From positions 1,240,001 through 1,304,000 of the forward strand of contig NZ_CP097127.1 in NCBI RefSeq assembly GCF_023330665.1: a stretch of 64,000 bases of DNA, in the 5' to 3' direction. Of this stretch, positions 8,662 through 17,685 are shown one piece after another. A program made the position numbers and the translations under genes. Below the pieces are notes generated by a model. The model was not told where the DNA came from, made no database searches, and saw only the letters and a list, made by a program, of their open reading frames with translations. Position 1 is the first letter of the stretch. Every line of letters begins with the position of its first letter. This stretch comes from Conexibacter sp. S30A1. GTDB lineage: Bacteria; Actinomycetota; Thermoleophilia; Solirubrobacterales; Solirubrobacteraceae.

Positions 8662-9255
8662 GTGTGGAACCTCCAGCCGACGCTGACCGGGCGCGTGGTG
8701 CGGCTCGAGCCGCTTGCGCGCAGGCACCGTGACGGGCTGCTCGCGGCCGCAGGCGACGAGCGCATCTGGGCGCACTGGTCCTTTAACCCGGCGCGCAGCG
8801 AAGCCGACTTTGACGCCTGGCTGGACGGCTGTCTGGCCGAGGCAGCGGCTGGCCGTGAGGGCCACTTCGCGACGATCCTGCAGGCGACCGGCGAGCCGGT
8901 CGGCAGCACCAGCTTCTGCGACCCGCATGAGCAGGACCGGGGGATTGAGATCGGCTGGACCTGGCTGACACCGGCCGCCTGGGGCAGCGGCGCCAACACC
9001 GAGGCCAAGTTCCTGCAGTTGCGCTACGCGTTTGAGACGCTCGGCTGCATCCGCGTGGTGTTTGACACCTACGCGCGCAACGCCCGCTCCAGGGCTGCCC
9101 TTCAGAAGCTGGGCGCGAGCTTTGAGGGCGTCTGGCGCAACTACTCAATCCGCCAGGCCGATGGGGCCAAGATCGACTCGGCCTTCTACTCGGTGATAGA
9201 CGAGGAGTGGCCGGCGGTGCGTGAGCGGCTGGCCGCAAGGATCGCCGCGCTCTGA
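8662..9255 (+). CDS. GNAT acetyltransferase, RimJ/RimL type
   Basis: A 197-aa N-acetyltransferase. The N-terminal LTGRVVRLEPLARRHRDGL, the central IGWTWLTPAAWGSGANTEAK (acetyl-CoA loop, G-S-G) and the C-terminal VVFDTYARNARSRAALQKLGA followed by FEGVWRN are typical of the RimJ/RimL ribosomal-protein or small-molecule acetylase group. I prefer the GTG at 8662, because homology begins there. A TTG at 8596 is in frame and would overlap the divergent neighbour's start. The substrate is unknown. Confidence 0.8.
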   Translation: MWNLQPTLTGRVVRLEPLARRHRDGLLAAAGDERIWAHWSFNPARSEADFDAWLDGCLAEAAAGREGHFATILQATGEPVGSTSFCDPHEQDRGIEIGWTWLTPAAWGSGANTEAKFLQLRYAFETLGCIRVVFDTYARNARSRAALQKLGASFEGVWRNYSIRQADGAKIDSAFYSVIDEEWPAVRERLAARIAAL

Positions 9256-9283
9256 AGCGGACGCCGGGTGGCGGTCCCAACGA

Positions 9284-9392
9284 CCTCCAGCCCCCAAACC
9301 TCGCGCAGATCGTGAGCTTTGTGCAGTTCGCGCGCTCACAGCACCCGGGATGCACAAAGCTCGAGTGAACGGTTAGGTTTGGGGGCTGGAGG
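9284..9392. repeat. Nested double inverted repeat, copy 1
   Basis: An intergenic element with two concentric inverted repeats. The outer arms, 9284-9301 and 9375-9392, are perfect 18-nt complements (CCTCCAGCCCCCAAACCT and its complement). The inner arms, 9314-9325 (GAGCTTTGTGCA) and 9351-9362, are perfect 12-nt complements. The inner loop is 25 nt, and the arm-to-arm gaps are 12 nt on each side. A second copy lies at 18426-18550. Confidence 0.85.
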
Positions 9393-9508
9393 CGGTTGAT
9401 CGGCGGCTGCATGGCGCATCCGCTCACCGGACGTCAGCGTCGCGCTCTAACCTGTCTGCGACGATGACTGACCGGCCATGCGCGCGAGCCTGACCACCAG
9501 GATCGCGC

Positions 9509-11731
9509 TTGCAAGCGGTACCTGACGAGCCCAACGTCACGCTGCGCTCAAGCGGCGCGGGTGACACACAGGAGGTGGTGCTCGCCTTCCCCTACGACGG
9601 CCACCTGGTCGCCGCGGTGCGCACGCTGCCAGGACGGCGCTTTGACTGGGATCGCAGGGAGTGGTCGGCCCCGGCGGACGGCTGGGTTGCCGCGAAGCTC
9701 GCGACGATCCTGGGCGCGCGACCGGATCTGCGCCGCAGCGCCGAGTTCGACGAGTGGCTGGCCGCGGCCGAGCGCCGCTGGGTCGGGCACGTGCGCACGA
9801 CCCGCTACGACGGCCGCGGCTGGTTTGCGCTGGACACGCTCGCGGGCGAGCCGCCCAAGGCGCTGCGCAAGGACGCGCTGGCACTGGAGGGGCGCTGGTT
9901 GGTGCCGCTCACGCCGGCGCACGCCGCCGCGATCGCCGAGCTGCGCGACCCGCGCCTCAGCCTCGGGGCGCGGCGCTGCATCGAGTCACTGGAATGTGGC
10001 GAACAGCCGCCGGCCGCCAGGCTGATACTCACCCGCAGCGTCGCTGGCGAGCGCCTCACGCTCGAGACCTTCTGGGATCCCGACGCGCAGGCCGCGTTTG
10101 AAGCGCTGCCGGGCGCGGCCGCCAACGAGCTCAAGCTCGACGCCTGGATCGTCGATCAGCTCGACGCGTTCATCGCCCGCCACGAGATCGACGTCGCGCC
10201 TACGGCCGCGCAGGCACTCGAGCAGATGGCCGCCGAGCACCGCGCCGCACAGCGCGCGGTCGCCGCCTCACGCGCAACCACCGCCGAACCGCTTGCCGAA
10301 GTCGCGCCACGCCTCGGCGGCGAGCTCGCGCCATTTCAGTGGGCGGCGGTTCGCTACGCGCTACAGGCGCGCCGCACCTTCCTCTCCGACGAGCAGGGGC
10401 TCGGCAAGACGGTCGAGGCGCTGGCGACACTCGAAGCCGATGGCGCCTTCCCCGCAGTGGTCATCTGTCCCGCGTCGATGAAGCTCACCTGGGAGCGCGA
10501 GGCAAACCACTGGCTGCCGCACCGCAGCGTCGCGGTGCTGAGCGGACGGGAGGGCCGCCCGCTCCCCGACGCGGAGATAGTCATCCTCAACTACGAGATC
10601 GTCGCCGGGCGCCTTGAGGCGCTCGTGGCCAGCGGGCCACGAGCGCTGGTGGCAGATGAGTCCCACTACTGCAAGAACCCCACCGCAAAGCGCACGCGCG
10701 CGGTCAGGCGGCTGGCCGACGCGGTCGCGACGGACGGGCTGCGGCTCGCGCTGACCGGCACGCCGGTCATGAACCACGCCGACGAGCTGATCGCGCAGCT
10801 GCGGGTGATCGGGCGCCTGGCCGAGTTCGGGTCGGGGGCCAGCTTCAGCCGCCAGTTCGAGGGCGAGCTCTCCGAGGAGCGGCTGCACTGGCACCTGCGC
10901 CGGCGCTGCTTCGTGCGGCGGCTGAAGTCCGAGGTGCTGCCGCAGCTGCCGGCCAAGCGCCAGGTGGTGGTGCCGGTGGCGCTCAACAACCTGGCTGAGT
11001 ACCGGCTGGCCGAGGAGGATGTGGTGGCGTGGCTACGCAGCCAGCCGCTTGACCTGAAGGTGCTCGACGCAAAGATCGCGGCGGCGCTGCGCGCCGAGCG
11101 CCTCGCACAGCTGACAGCGCTGCAACGGCTGGCGGCGCGCGGCAAGCTCGCGGCGGCGCTCGCCTGGATCCACGACTTCCTCGCCTCCGGCGAGCCGCTG
11201 GTCGTCTTCTGCCGCCATCGCGAGGTGCAGCAGGCGGTGATGGAGCGATTCCCGTGGGCCCTGCACCTGTTTGGAGACGATCCGGTGGGCGCCCGGCAGG
11301 CTGCGGTGGACGCCTTCCAGCGCCCCGACGGGCCGGCGCTGATCGTCTGCGCGACCCGCGCGGCGGCACAGGGGATCACGCTCACGCGCGCGTCGAACGT
11401 GTGCTTTCTGGAGCTCGAGTGGACGCCCGCGATCCACGACCAGGCAGAGGACCGCTGCCACCGGATCGGCCAGCGCGCCTCAGTCTGCGCGTGGTACCTG
11501 CTGGCGGCCGAGACGATCGACGAAACGATGGCGCGGCTGATCCAGCGCAAGCGGCAGGTGATCGACGCGGTCACCGACGGCCGTGAGCTGCCCGACGGCG
11601 GGCTGATCGACGGAGTTGTGCGGGAGCTGCGCGAGGGAAGGCCGTTCCGTCACCTGCACGCGGTCGCACTCGACACCGGCGCCGACGCGCCGCTGGCCGG
11701 CGGGGCGCAGCGGCGCTGGCGCAAGGTGTGA
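9509..11731 (+). CDS. SNF2-family (SMARCAL1/HARP-like) DNA helicase
   Basis: A 740-aa superfamily 2 ATPase. The N-terminal FPYDGHLVAAVRTLPGRRFD stretch followed by W-rich text resembles the HARP-like module of SMARCAL1-type annealing helicases. The helicase core has motif I DEQGLGKTVEA (about residue 294), motif II DESH (about 382), motif III LALTGTPVMN, and motif VI HRIGQRASVCAWYL (about 651). It probably remodels forked or single-strand/double-strand DNA junctions. The start used is TTG 9509; no better start gives the complete N-terminal module. It converges with the nitroreductase gene. Confidence 0.85.
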   Translation: MQAVPDEPNVTLRSSGAGDTQEVVLAFPYDGHLVAAVRTLPGRRFDWDRREWSAPADGWVAAKLATILGARPDLRRSAEFDEWLAAAERRWVGHVRTTRYDGRGWFALDTLAGEPPKALRKDALALEGRWLVPLTPAHAAAIAELRDPRLSLGARRCIESLECGEQPPAARLILTRSVAGERLTLETFWDPDAQAAFEALPGAAANELKLDAWIVDQLDAFIARHEIDVAPTAAQALEQMAAEHRAAQRAVAASRATTAEPLAEVAPRLGGELAPFQWAAVRYALQARRTFLSDEQGLGKTVEALATLEADGAFPAVVICPASMKLTWEREANHWLPHRSVAVLSGREGRPLPDAEIVILNYEIVAGRLEALVASGPRALVADESHYCKNPTAKRTRAVRRLADAVATDGLRLALTGTPVMNHADELIAQLRVIGRLAEFGSGASFSRQFEGELSEERLHWHLRRRCFVRRLKSEVLPQLPAKRQVVVPVALNNLAEYRLAEEDVVAWLRSQPLDLKVLDAKIAAALRAERLAQLTALQRLAARGKLAAALAWIHDFLASGEPLVVFCRHREVQQAVMERFPWALHLFGDDPVGARQAAVDAFQRPDGPALIVCATRAAAQGITLTRASNVCFLELEWTPAIHDQAEDRCHRIGQRASVCAWYLLAAETIDETMARLIQRKRQVIDAVTDGRELPDGGLIDGVVRELREGRPFRHLHAVALDTGADAPLAGGAQRRWRKV

Positions 11732-11864
11732 GCCGCGGACGCCGCGGGGCCGTCTGCGGCGCCCCCGGGCCCACCGCCGCCGCTCGTCGCACCGCCGCTC
11801 GGCGCACCGCCGCCGGGCGCACCGCCGCCCGCCGCGCCTGCCGCCCGCCGCGCCTGCCGCCCGA

Positions 11865-11908
11865 CCTTTTTGCGTACAGTTCGCAATACGTACACCGTAC
11901 GCAAAAGG
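11865..11908. terminator. Inverted repeat between convergent genes, probable bidirectional terminator
   Basis: The arms CCTTTTTGCGTAC (11865-11877) and GTACGCAAAAGG (11897-11908) pair apart from one extra T, with a 19-nt loop that itself holds GTAC repeats. T-runs lie at the outer base on both strands. It sits just past the helicase stop and just before the nitroreductase stop. A protein-binding palindrome is an alternative. The 130 nt before it are low-complexity GCC-rich sequence with a 16-nt tandem duplication near 11829-11860. Confidence 0.6.
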
Positions 11909-11928
11909 TTCGCGCCAGACGCCCGGCC

Positions 11929-12447
11929 TCACCAGTGATCGCGGTGCACAACCTCCTCAAGCGGCCGGCGGTTCGGCTTACGGATCGGCTTGAGCGGGCG
12001 GTCAGCCGGATGGCCGAAGTCGATGATGTAGCGAACGATCTTCGCCTCCGGGAGACCCAGCACACGGCGGGCGAGATCCTGGTCGGCGACAGCGGAATGG
12101 CCTGAGCCGATCCCGAGGTCGGCGGCGGCCACCATCATCTGAAGCGACGCCTGGCCCAGGTCGTAGGCCGCGATCTCGCGGTCCCTGGCTTCGGCGTAGT
12201 CGTCGACGACCAACGCCACGGCCGCGGCGGCGTGAGCGATGTGGCCACCGCCACGCCACACCTCGGAGAGCTCACGGAGCTGCTCGCGGGCGGTCACAAC
12301 CACGTAGTCCCACGGTTGCCAGTTACGCGAGGATGGCGCCCGCCAGCCAGCCTCCAGGATCCGCGCCAGCTCCCGCTCGGACAGCGGCTGGTCGGTGAAC
12401 TCCCGCACATTGCGGCGCGCGCGGATCGCATCCCAGGTCTCCATCAT
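11929..12447 (-). CDS. Nitroreductase-family oxidoreductase
   Basis: A 172-aa FMN-dependent oxidoreductase. The N-terminal IRARRNVREFTDQPLSE gives the FMN-phosphate Arg-Arg site. SSRNWQPWDYVVV and LGQASLQMMVAAADLGIGSG follow the usual order, and the C-terminus has the GLPE..IVRYIIDFGHP block. The family reduces nitro compounds, flavins or quinones; the substrate is not predictable. It lies 11 nt downstream of the aldose epimerase on the same strand. Confidence 0.85.
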   Translation of the reverse strand: MMETWDAIRARRNVREFTDQPLSERELARILEAGWRAPSSRNWQPWDYVVVTAREQLRELSEVWRGGGHIAHAAAAVALVVDDYAEARDREIAAYDLGQASLQMMVAAADLGIGSGHSAVADQDLARRVLGLPEAKIVRYIIDFGHPADRPLKPIRKPNRRPLEEVVHRDHW

Positions 12448-12458
12448 GGCCTCCAGAT

Positions 12459-13394
12459 TCAGGGCTTACCGGCTGATATCGCGAAGATAGCCGTGAAGCG
12501 CTCTCCAGGTGCCACCCAGCGCAGGCCATCGCCTGAAACCAGGGCGTTGACCGGAGCGGTCATCGGCTCAAAGCAGATGAATTGCGAGCGCTCGGGGGCG
12601 TAGACCTGGGAGACCGGGTAGCCGCCCGCGTGCGTCAGCGTCACGCGCCGGCGTTCGTCGGCCAGCACAAACGCCGGCCGCTCGCCGTGGAGCTCAGGGA
12701 AGCTCGTGTCGAAGGTGCGATCCGCGAGCGGGCCGTCCAGCTCGCCTGGGGCGATGCTGACCCGCTCGCCGGTCGGGAGCATGCGCTCGTCTAGCAACGC
12801 GCGGCTTGCGACCGGCAGCTCGATCCACCAGTCGCGGCGGTCTGAGCCCGGCAGCGTGAGGTAGGGGTGAAAGCCGAAGGAGACCGGAACCGCCACGTCA
12901 GCGCTCGCCTGCACGGTGATCGTGACCGTCAGGCTCGCACCGGCGAGCGTCGCGGTGTAGCGCACCACGTGCGGGAACGGGAAGGCGGCGAGATACTGCG
13001 GCACCGCGCCGAAGTCGAGCTCGGCCGTGAGCGTGTCAGCGCCCGCGTCGATCACCTGCCAGTGCTTACTTGCGGCCAGCAGCCCGTGTATTGCAGTGGC
13101 GGTCGCAGCGTCGCGGTGGACGATCGGCGAGTCCTCAGCGAGCCTCACCCGCCGCGCGCCCAGGTCGAAGCTCCATGCGCTCACACGGTTGGCCCACGGG
13201 TGCAGGAAGGGCAGCGCGAACGTCGATCCCTGCTCGGCGTAGGCGGACAGGCCCGCCCCCTGATCGAGCAGCTCCTCCCCCTCGTGACGCAACGAGCAGC
13301 CGATCATCCCGAGCTTCGGGCAGAAGGTCGCCGCAAACGCCGCCTCGCGGTCGGCAATCGTGATCTGGTCCGGTGCGAGCGCGGGCGCGGTCAC
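12459..13394 (-). CDS. Aldose 1-epimerase-like protein
   Basis: A 311-aa galactose-mutarotase-fold protein. WANRVSAWSF, AIHGLLAASKHW (catalytic His region), VSFGFHPYLTL (second His) and QFICFEPMTAPVNAL (catalytic Glu) are in family order. It interconverts sugar anomers or related hexose derivatives. The GTG start at 13394 overlaps the stop of the upstream 105-aa gene by 4 nt, so the two are co-translated. Confidence 0.85.
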   Translation of the reverse strand: MTAPALAPDQITIADREAAFAATFCPKLGMIGCSLRHEGEELLDQGAGLSAYAEQGSTFALPFLHPWANRVSAWSFDLGARRVRLAEDSPIVHRDAATATAIHGLLAASKHWQVIDAGADTLTAELDFGAVPQYLAAFPFPHVVRYTATLAGASLTVTITVQASADVAVPVSFGFHPYLTLPGSDRRDWWIELPVASRALLDERMLPTGERVSIAPGELDGPLADRTFDTSFPELHGERPAFVLADERRRVTLTHAGGYPVSQVYAPERSQFICFEPMTAPVNALVSGDGLRWVAPGERFTAIFAISAGKP

Positions 13395-13708
13395 TCGAAC
13401 TCGGGCGGCGCGCTTGATGGCTCGGCCGTCGGCTGATCGCTGGCACCCGCCGGCTCCGACCCGGTGCCGGTGCCGGCGTCGGCGCGGTCAGCACCGGCTG
13501 CCCCCTCCGCGTCGGGCTTTGAGATCTTGTCGACCGCCTCGTTGACACGCTGACCGGCCTTGGCGATCGTCTCGGCGTACTTACCCTCGGTGCGGTCGTT
13601 GACCGCCTCACCGAGGTTCTGCACCGCACCCTGGATCTTCTCCCTGTTCTCGCTCACCGCCTGCTGCGCCTGGTCGGCCAGCTCCTTCAGCTTGTCTGCG
13701 AAACCCAT
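13391..13708 (-). CDS. Rv0909/MT0933-like antitoxin-family small protein
   Basis: A 105-aa protein beginning MGFADKLKELADQAQQAVSEN, with NDRTEGKYAETIAKAGQRVNEAVDKI. This is the helical repeat pattern of the MT0933 antitoxin family. The last 40 residues are a disordered Ala/Gly/Pro/Ser/Glu tail. No Rv0910-type toxin gene follows; the partner is an aldose epimerase with a 4-nt overlap. A role other than antitoxin is therefore quite possible. The ribosome site GAAAGGAAACGC precedes the ATG. Confidence 0.65.
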   Translation of the reverse strand: MGFADKLKELADQAQQAVSENREKIQGAVQNLGEAVNDRTEGKYAETIAKAGQRVNEAVDKISKPDAEGAAGADRADAGTGTGSEPAGASDQPTAEPSSAPPEFE

Positions 13709-13765
13709 GCGTTTCCTTTCAGCGGTCGTTCACCCGACGGGCGCGTCCCCGCACGAGGCATTCTC

Positions 13766-14722
13766 TCACGGCAGCGCCGCCAGGGTGCGGACGGAGGCGA
13801 GCAGCGCGATCAGCAGCAGCGCGGCAGCGGCCAACAGGAAGTAGGGGCCGATGTCGCGCTCACGCGTGCTGCTGCCAAGGCTCACACCGAGAGCGCGGTA
13901 GATCGAGCTCAGGCGGTTCTCGGTGCGGGCGTCGTAGGCGCGGCCACCGGACCTGCGGGCGATCGCCGCCATCAGCTGCGGGTCGGGGGGCACCGGGACG
14001 ATTCCGTAGATGCCCTCGTTGAGCACGCCGCCGGGCGTGCCGAGCGCGACCGTGTAGATCGGTATGTGGTCGCGCCGCGCCTGGGTGGCGGGAACCAGCG
14101 GGCTGACACCCAGGTTCGCGGCGCCGTCTGAGAGCAGCACGATCGCGGCGGGCCGGTGGTCGCGCGCGCCGCCGTCAAGCAGCTTGAGCGCCAGCTCGAG
14201 CGCCGGCCCGGTGTCGGTGCCGCCGCCCGCCTGCTGGCGGTCGATCGCCGCGCGCGCGAGAGCGTGGTCGAGCACCGGCGCCTGGACCGTCTGGGGCACC
14301 GTCGAGAACGCGACCACACCGACCCGCACGCCCGCCGGCAGCTCGCTGATGAACGTGTTGGCGGCACGGATCGCTGCGGCCAGCCGCGACGGGTGGACGT
14401 CTTGGGAGGCCATCGACCCTGAGTGGTCGAGCACCAGCATGATCGACGCGTCATGGGTTGGCACACGCTCGCGCAGCCGCGGTCCCGCCAGCGCGAGCGC
14501 CACGACCGCCAGTGCGGCCAGCAGTGCGGCCACCGGGAGCCAGCTGCGCCGCGGGCCGCCGCCGCCTGCGGCGAGCGCCCGGCTGATCGTCGCCGCCGCC
14601 GGATAGCGCAGCGCGTAGCGGCGAGCACGGCGGCGGGCGAAGCGGCGCACCAGGCGCTGCGCGGCAAGCGCCAGCGGCACCAGTGCGAGGCCGAGCAGCC
14701 ACAGCGGGTCGCTGAAGCTCAC
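13766..14722 (-). CDS. vWA-domain membrane protein (BatA/BatB-like)
   Basis: A 318-aa protein with an N-terminal membrane segment, a second near residues 60-80, a von Willebrand A domain with the MIDAS motif DHSGS (MLVLDHSGSMAS) and later TDTGPALELAL, and a C-terminal TM helix. It is the last gene of the minus-strand PDZ-vWA-MoxR-DUF58-vWA operon and overlaps the DUF58 gene by 4 nt. Such Bat-type units are thought to form a membrane-anchored complex driven by the MoxR ATPase; the client here is unknown. Confidence 0.85.
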   Translation of the reverse strand: MSFSDPLWLLGLALVPLALAAQRLVRRFARRRARRYALRYPAAATISRALAAGGGGPRRSWLPVAALLAALAVVALALAGPRLRERVPTHDASIMLVLDHSGSMASQDVHPSRLAAAIRAANTFISELPAGVRVGVVAFSTVPQTVQAPVLDHALARAAIDRQQAGGGTDTGPALELALKLLDGGARDHRPAAIVLLSDGAANLGVSPLVPATQARRDHIPIYTVALGTPGGVLNEGIYGIVPVPPDPQLMAAIARRSGGRAYDARTENRLSSIYRALGVSLGSSTRERDIGPYFLLAAAALLLIALLASVRTLAALP

Positions 14723-15672
14723 CGGATCCCCCGCCCCAGTGCCGCCAGCCAGTCATCTGCCGTGGACAGAGTCACGTGGCGGATGGCGAGGCGGCGCAGC
14801 TCACGCGAGAGCGCTTCGCGGCGCTCGGACTCGAGCGCCGCGAAGCGCTCTCCCAAACGCCGGTCGGCGGTGTCGGCCCTCACCACCACACCGCTTTCGG
14901 GGTCCACGAGCGCGAGGCGCCCGAGACGCGGCAGCGCGCTCTCACCGGGATCGGTCACCTCCACCGCCAGCACGGCATGACGCAGCCGCAGCGCCCCAAG
15001 TGGCCGCTCCCAACCCTGCTGGTCACGGAAGTCAGAGATCACCACGACCAGCCCCGGAAGGCGGGCGAGGCGCAGCACCCGCTCGGCCGCCTGCGCCAGC
15101 GTGCCCTCGCGCCGGCCCGTGTCGCTGTCCGCGGCGACACCGGCGTCGAGCAGCCGGCGCACCGCCACCAACCCGCGACGGGCGCCGCGCGGCGCGAGCA
15201 CACGCACACCGTCAAACGCGTCCGGGACGCCAAAGGCGACCGCGCCGACATTGCCGGCCCGTCGCGTGCCCAGCCGTGCGAACACGAGCGCCGCACCGTG
15301 CGCCACATCCGACTTCAGCCGCAGGGCGGTGCCGAACGCCATGGACGGCGACAGGTCGATCACAAGCCAGGTCGTGAGCGCCCGCTCCGGCACGTGCACG
15401 CGCACCTGCAGCGTGGCGGTGCGGGCGCTGGCGGCCGCGTCGACGTGGCGGACGTCGTCGCCTGGCGCATAGGCGCGCAGCTGGGAAAGCTCTGTGCCGG
15501 CGCCCGTGCCGGTGGCACTGCGTGCCCCCGCCAGCGTGTGCGTGATCAGCCGCCCGAGCTGCAGGTCGAGCGCATCCACCAGCCGCGCCGGCATCGGCCC
15601 CGGGCCCTGGCTGGCATCGGGCACGCGCAACGCCGCGAGGCTGTTACCCAGATCGCCGGGACCGGTCATCAC
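14719..15672 (-). CDS. DUF58-domain protein
   Basis: A 317-aa protein of the DUF58 family. The core GTELSQLRAYAPGDDVRHVDAAASARTATLQVR and the vWA-like VIDLSPSM region are typical. DUF58 proteins accompany MoxR ATPases and vWA proteins, apparently as part of the same complex. Both neighbours overlap it by 4 nt (the MoxR stop upstream, the vWA start downstream), which indicates coupled translation. Confidence 0.85.
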   Translation of the reverse strand: MMTGPGDLGNSLAALRVPDASQGPGPMPARLVDALDLQLGRLITHTLAGARSATGTGAGTELSQLRAYAPGDDVRHVDAAASARTATLQVRVHVPERALTTWLVIDLSPSMAFGTALRLKSDVAHGAALVFARLGTRRAGNVGAVAFGVPDAFDGVRVLAPRGARRGLVAVRRLLDAGVAADSDTGRREGTLAQAAERVLRLARLPGLVVVISDFRDQQGWERPLGALRLRHAVLAVEVTDPGESALPRLGRLALVDPESGVVVRADTADRRLGERFAALESERREALSRELRRLAIRHVTLSTADDWLAALGRGIR

Positions 15673-16682
15673 TGCACCAGCGCGCTGGCCGCCTCCCCGG
15701 CGGTCTCTGGGACCGTCGCGATGATCCGCTCGAGCACGTCGTCGGCGCCGATGCCCTCGCTCAGCGCGTCATAGGAGAGCACGATCCGGTGGCGCAGCAC
15801 ATCGGGCGCGAGGTCGCGGATCTCACGCACCGACGCGTGCGCACGCCCGCGCAGCAGCGCCAGCGCCCGGCCCGCCTGGACCAGACCGATCGGCCCGCGC
15901 GGACTGGAGCCGAACTCGATCAGCGCCTCCAGGTCCGGCATCCCGTGCGCAGCGGGGTGGCGGGTCGCGTCGGTCAGCGCGACCGCGTAGGCGATCGCCT
16001 GACTGTCGCAGGCCACGCTCGCCACCGCGAGAGCGTGGCGCTCAAGGTCCGCGAGGCTCAGGCACTCCCGCACGCCGACCGCCTCCTGGAGGCTGCGTGC
16101 GACGATCATCGCCTCCTCCTCGCGGGAGGGATAGTCGACCACGATCTTCATCAGGAAGCGGTCGAGCTGCGCCTCCGGGAGCGGGTAGGTGCCCTCGGAC
16201 TCGATCGGGTTCTGGGTGGCCATCACGATGAACGGCTCAGGCACCGGGTAGGTGGCGCCGGCGATCGTGACCTGACGCTCCTGCATAACCTCGAGCAACG
16301 CCGACTGCACCTTGGCGGGCGCGCGGTTGATCTCATCAGCCAGGATGAAGTTGTGAAAGACCGGCCCCAGCTCGGTCTCGAAGCTGCCGCTGTCCGGGCG
16401 CCAGATACGCGTGCCGACGAGGTCGGAGGGAACGAGGTCCGGCGTGAACTGGATGCGGCCGAAGCTGCCGCCGAGCACCGCCGCGAGCGTTCGCAGGGTG
16501 AGCGTCTTGGCGAGCCCCGGAACGCCCTCGAGCAGCACGTGACCACCAGCCAGCAGGCTCACGAGCACGCGGTCGAGCATCGCGTCCTGGCCGACGATCA
16601 CGCGCCGGATCTCGGCGAGCGCCTCCTGCATGGCGTTGCGCGCAAGCGCCTGCGCTTTGAGGTCCTCGTTCGTGTCGGTCAT
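15669..16682 (-). CDS. MoxR-family AAA+ ATPase
   Basis: A 337-aa AAA+ ATPase. Walker A GVPGLAKT, Walker B ILADEINRAPAKVQSALLE, sensor MATQNPIESEGTYPLPEAQLDRF and the second-region RHRIVLSYDALSEG are all present. It is thought to act as a chaperone-like ATPase for the vWA and DUF58 partners. I place the start at ATG 16682, because AAGGAG lies 8 nt before it; a longer in-frame start at 16718 would overlap the upstream vWA gene. Confidence 0.9.
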   Translation of the reverse strand: MTDTNEDLKAQALARNAMQEALAEIRRVIVGQDAMLDRVLVSLLAGGHVLLEGVPGLAKTLTLRTLAAVLGGSFGRIQFTPDLVPSDLVGTRIWRPDSGSFETELGPVFHNFILADEINRAPAKVQSALLEVMQERQVTIAGATYPVPEPFIVMATQNPIESEGTYPLPEAQLDRFLMKIVVDYPSREEEAMIVARSLQEAVGVRECLSLADLERHALAVASVACDSQAIAYAVALTDATRHPAAHGMPDLEALIEFGSSPRGPIGLVQAGRALALLRGRAHASVREIRDLAPDVLRHRIVLSYDALSEGIGADDVLERIIATVPETAGEAASALVQ

Positions 16683-16701
16683 TGCGTCTCCTTGTAGGTC
16701 C

Positions 16702-17661
16702 TCATGCCAGCCAGCCAAACCAGTTCAGCGAGAGCGCAACCGCGAGGGCCAGCGCCACCAGCCCGGCCCCGGCGAAGTAGCCCGCAAGCGAAGCATCCAC
16801 GCGACGGTGGCTGAGCGTCGTGGCGAGCCGCCGGTAGATCGCGCTCACCGTGGCGGCGTCGGCGGCACGGTAGGCCCGGCCGCCGGAGGCGCGGGCGATG
16901 CGCGCCAGCGTCAGCGCCTGCACCGGCACGGGCTCGAGCCGCTCACCGTGCCGGTGGGGGATCTTCGCCTCACCGTGCGCGGTGCCGACGGCGACCGTGT
17001 AGACACGGACGTGCTCGCGCCCGGCGTGTGCCGCCACGGCCACCGGGTCGGGTCCCACGTTGGCGCCCCCGTCTGAGATCAGGATCATCGATCCCGGCAC
17101 CGCGGCGGCGCCGCGGTGGGCATGCGGCCGCACAAACGCCAGGCCAAGCGCGATCGCCGCGCCCATCGCGGTGCCCCCGCCACCGGACGTGATCCGCGCA
17201 AGTGCGGAGCGGGTCAGCGCGTGGTCGCTGGTGGGCGCCTGTAGGACAGTCGCATGACGGGCAAAGACGATCGACCCGACCCGGATGCCCGGGCCCGCAC
17301 CGTCAAGGAAGCTGGTGGCGGCCCGCTTGGCCGCCACCAGCCGCGAAGGCCGCACGTCGCCGGCGCTCATCGACGCTGAGACGTCGTTGAGCAGCATCAC
17401 GGTCGCCGAGCGCAGCGGACGCCAGACAACGTGGCGCGGCCGTGCCCCAGACAGGATCAGCGCGCCGATGCCGAGGCCCAGAAGCAGGTAGGGCGCGTGG
17501 CGGCGCCAGCCGGGCCGCCGTGGCGCCAGCGAGGCAAGCAGCGGTGCGGACACCGCCAGCTCGAGCGCCGCCGCGCGACGTCGCTGCTCGCGCAGGTAGA
17601 GCCAGACGAGCACCGGCAGCGCCAGCAGGCCCAGAAGCACGAGCGGCGTGGCAAAGCTCAC
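16702..17661 (-). CDS. vWA-domain membrane protein (BatA-like)
   Basis: A 319-aa protein with an N-terminal hydrophobic segment, a basic loop, a second TM, then a vWA domain with MIDAS DVSAS (MLLNDVSASMSAGD) and GTAMGAAIALGLAF, and a C-terminal TM helix. It is a paralogue of the vWA protein at 13766-14722; the two flank MoxR-DUF58 in one operon. It lies 24 nt after the PDZ gene and 19 nt before the MoxR ATG. Confidence 0.85.
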   Translation of the reverse strand: MSFATPLVLLGLLALPVLVWLYLREQRRRAAALELAVSAPLLASLAPRRPGWRRHAPYLLLGLGIGALILSGARPRHVVWRPLRSATVMLLNDVSASMSAGDVRPSRLVAAKRAATSFLDGAGPGIRVGSIVFARHATVLQAPTSDHALTRSALARITSGGGGTAMGAAIALGLAFVRPHAHRGAAAVPGSMILISDGGANVGPDPVAVAAHAGREHVRVYTVAVGTAHGEAKIPHRHGERLEPVPVQALTLARIARASGGRAYRAADAATVSAIYRRLATTLSHRRVDASLAGYFAGAGLVALALAVALSLNWFGWLA

Positions 17662-17685
17662 CGGTAGCTGCTCACGCGATCAGGT

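Noticed and set aside
11732..11864. Possible small Arg/Ala-rich gene after the helicase
   Set aside because: The open frames come from GCC/CGC tandem repeats with a 16-nt duplication; no start, ribosome site or conserved fold.
15789..16697. A 302-aa frame opposite the MoxR gene
   Set aside because: Antisense shadow of a clear AAA+ ATPase; no domain or ribosome site.
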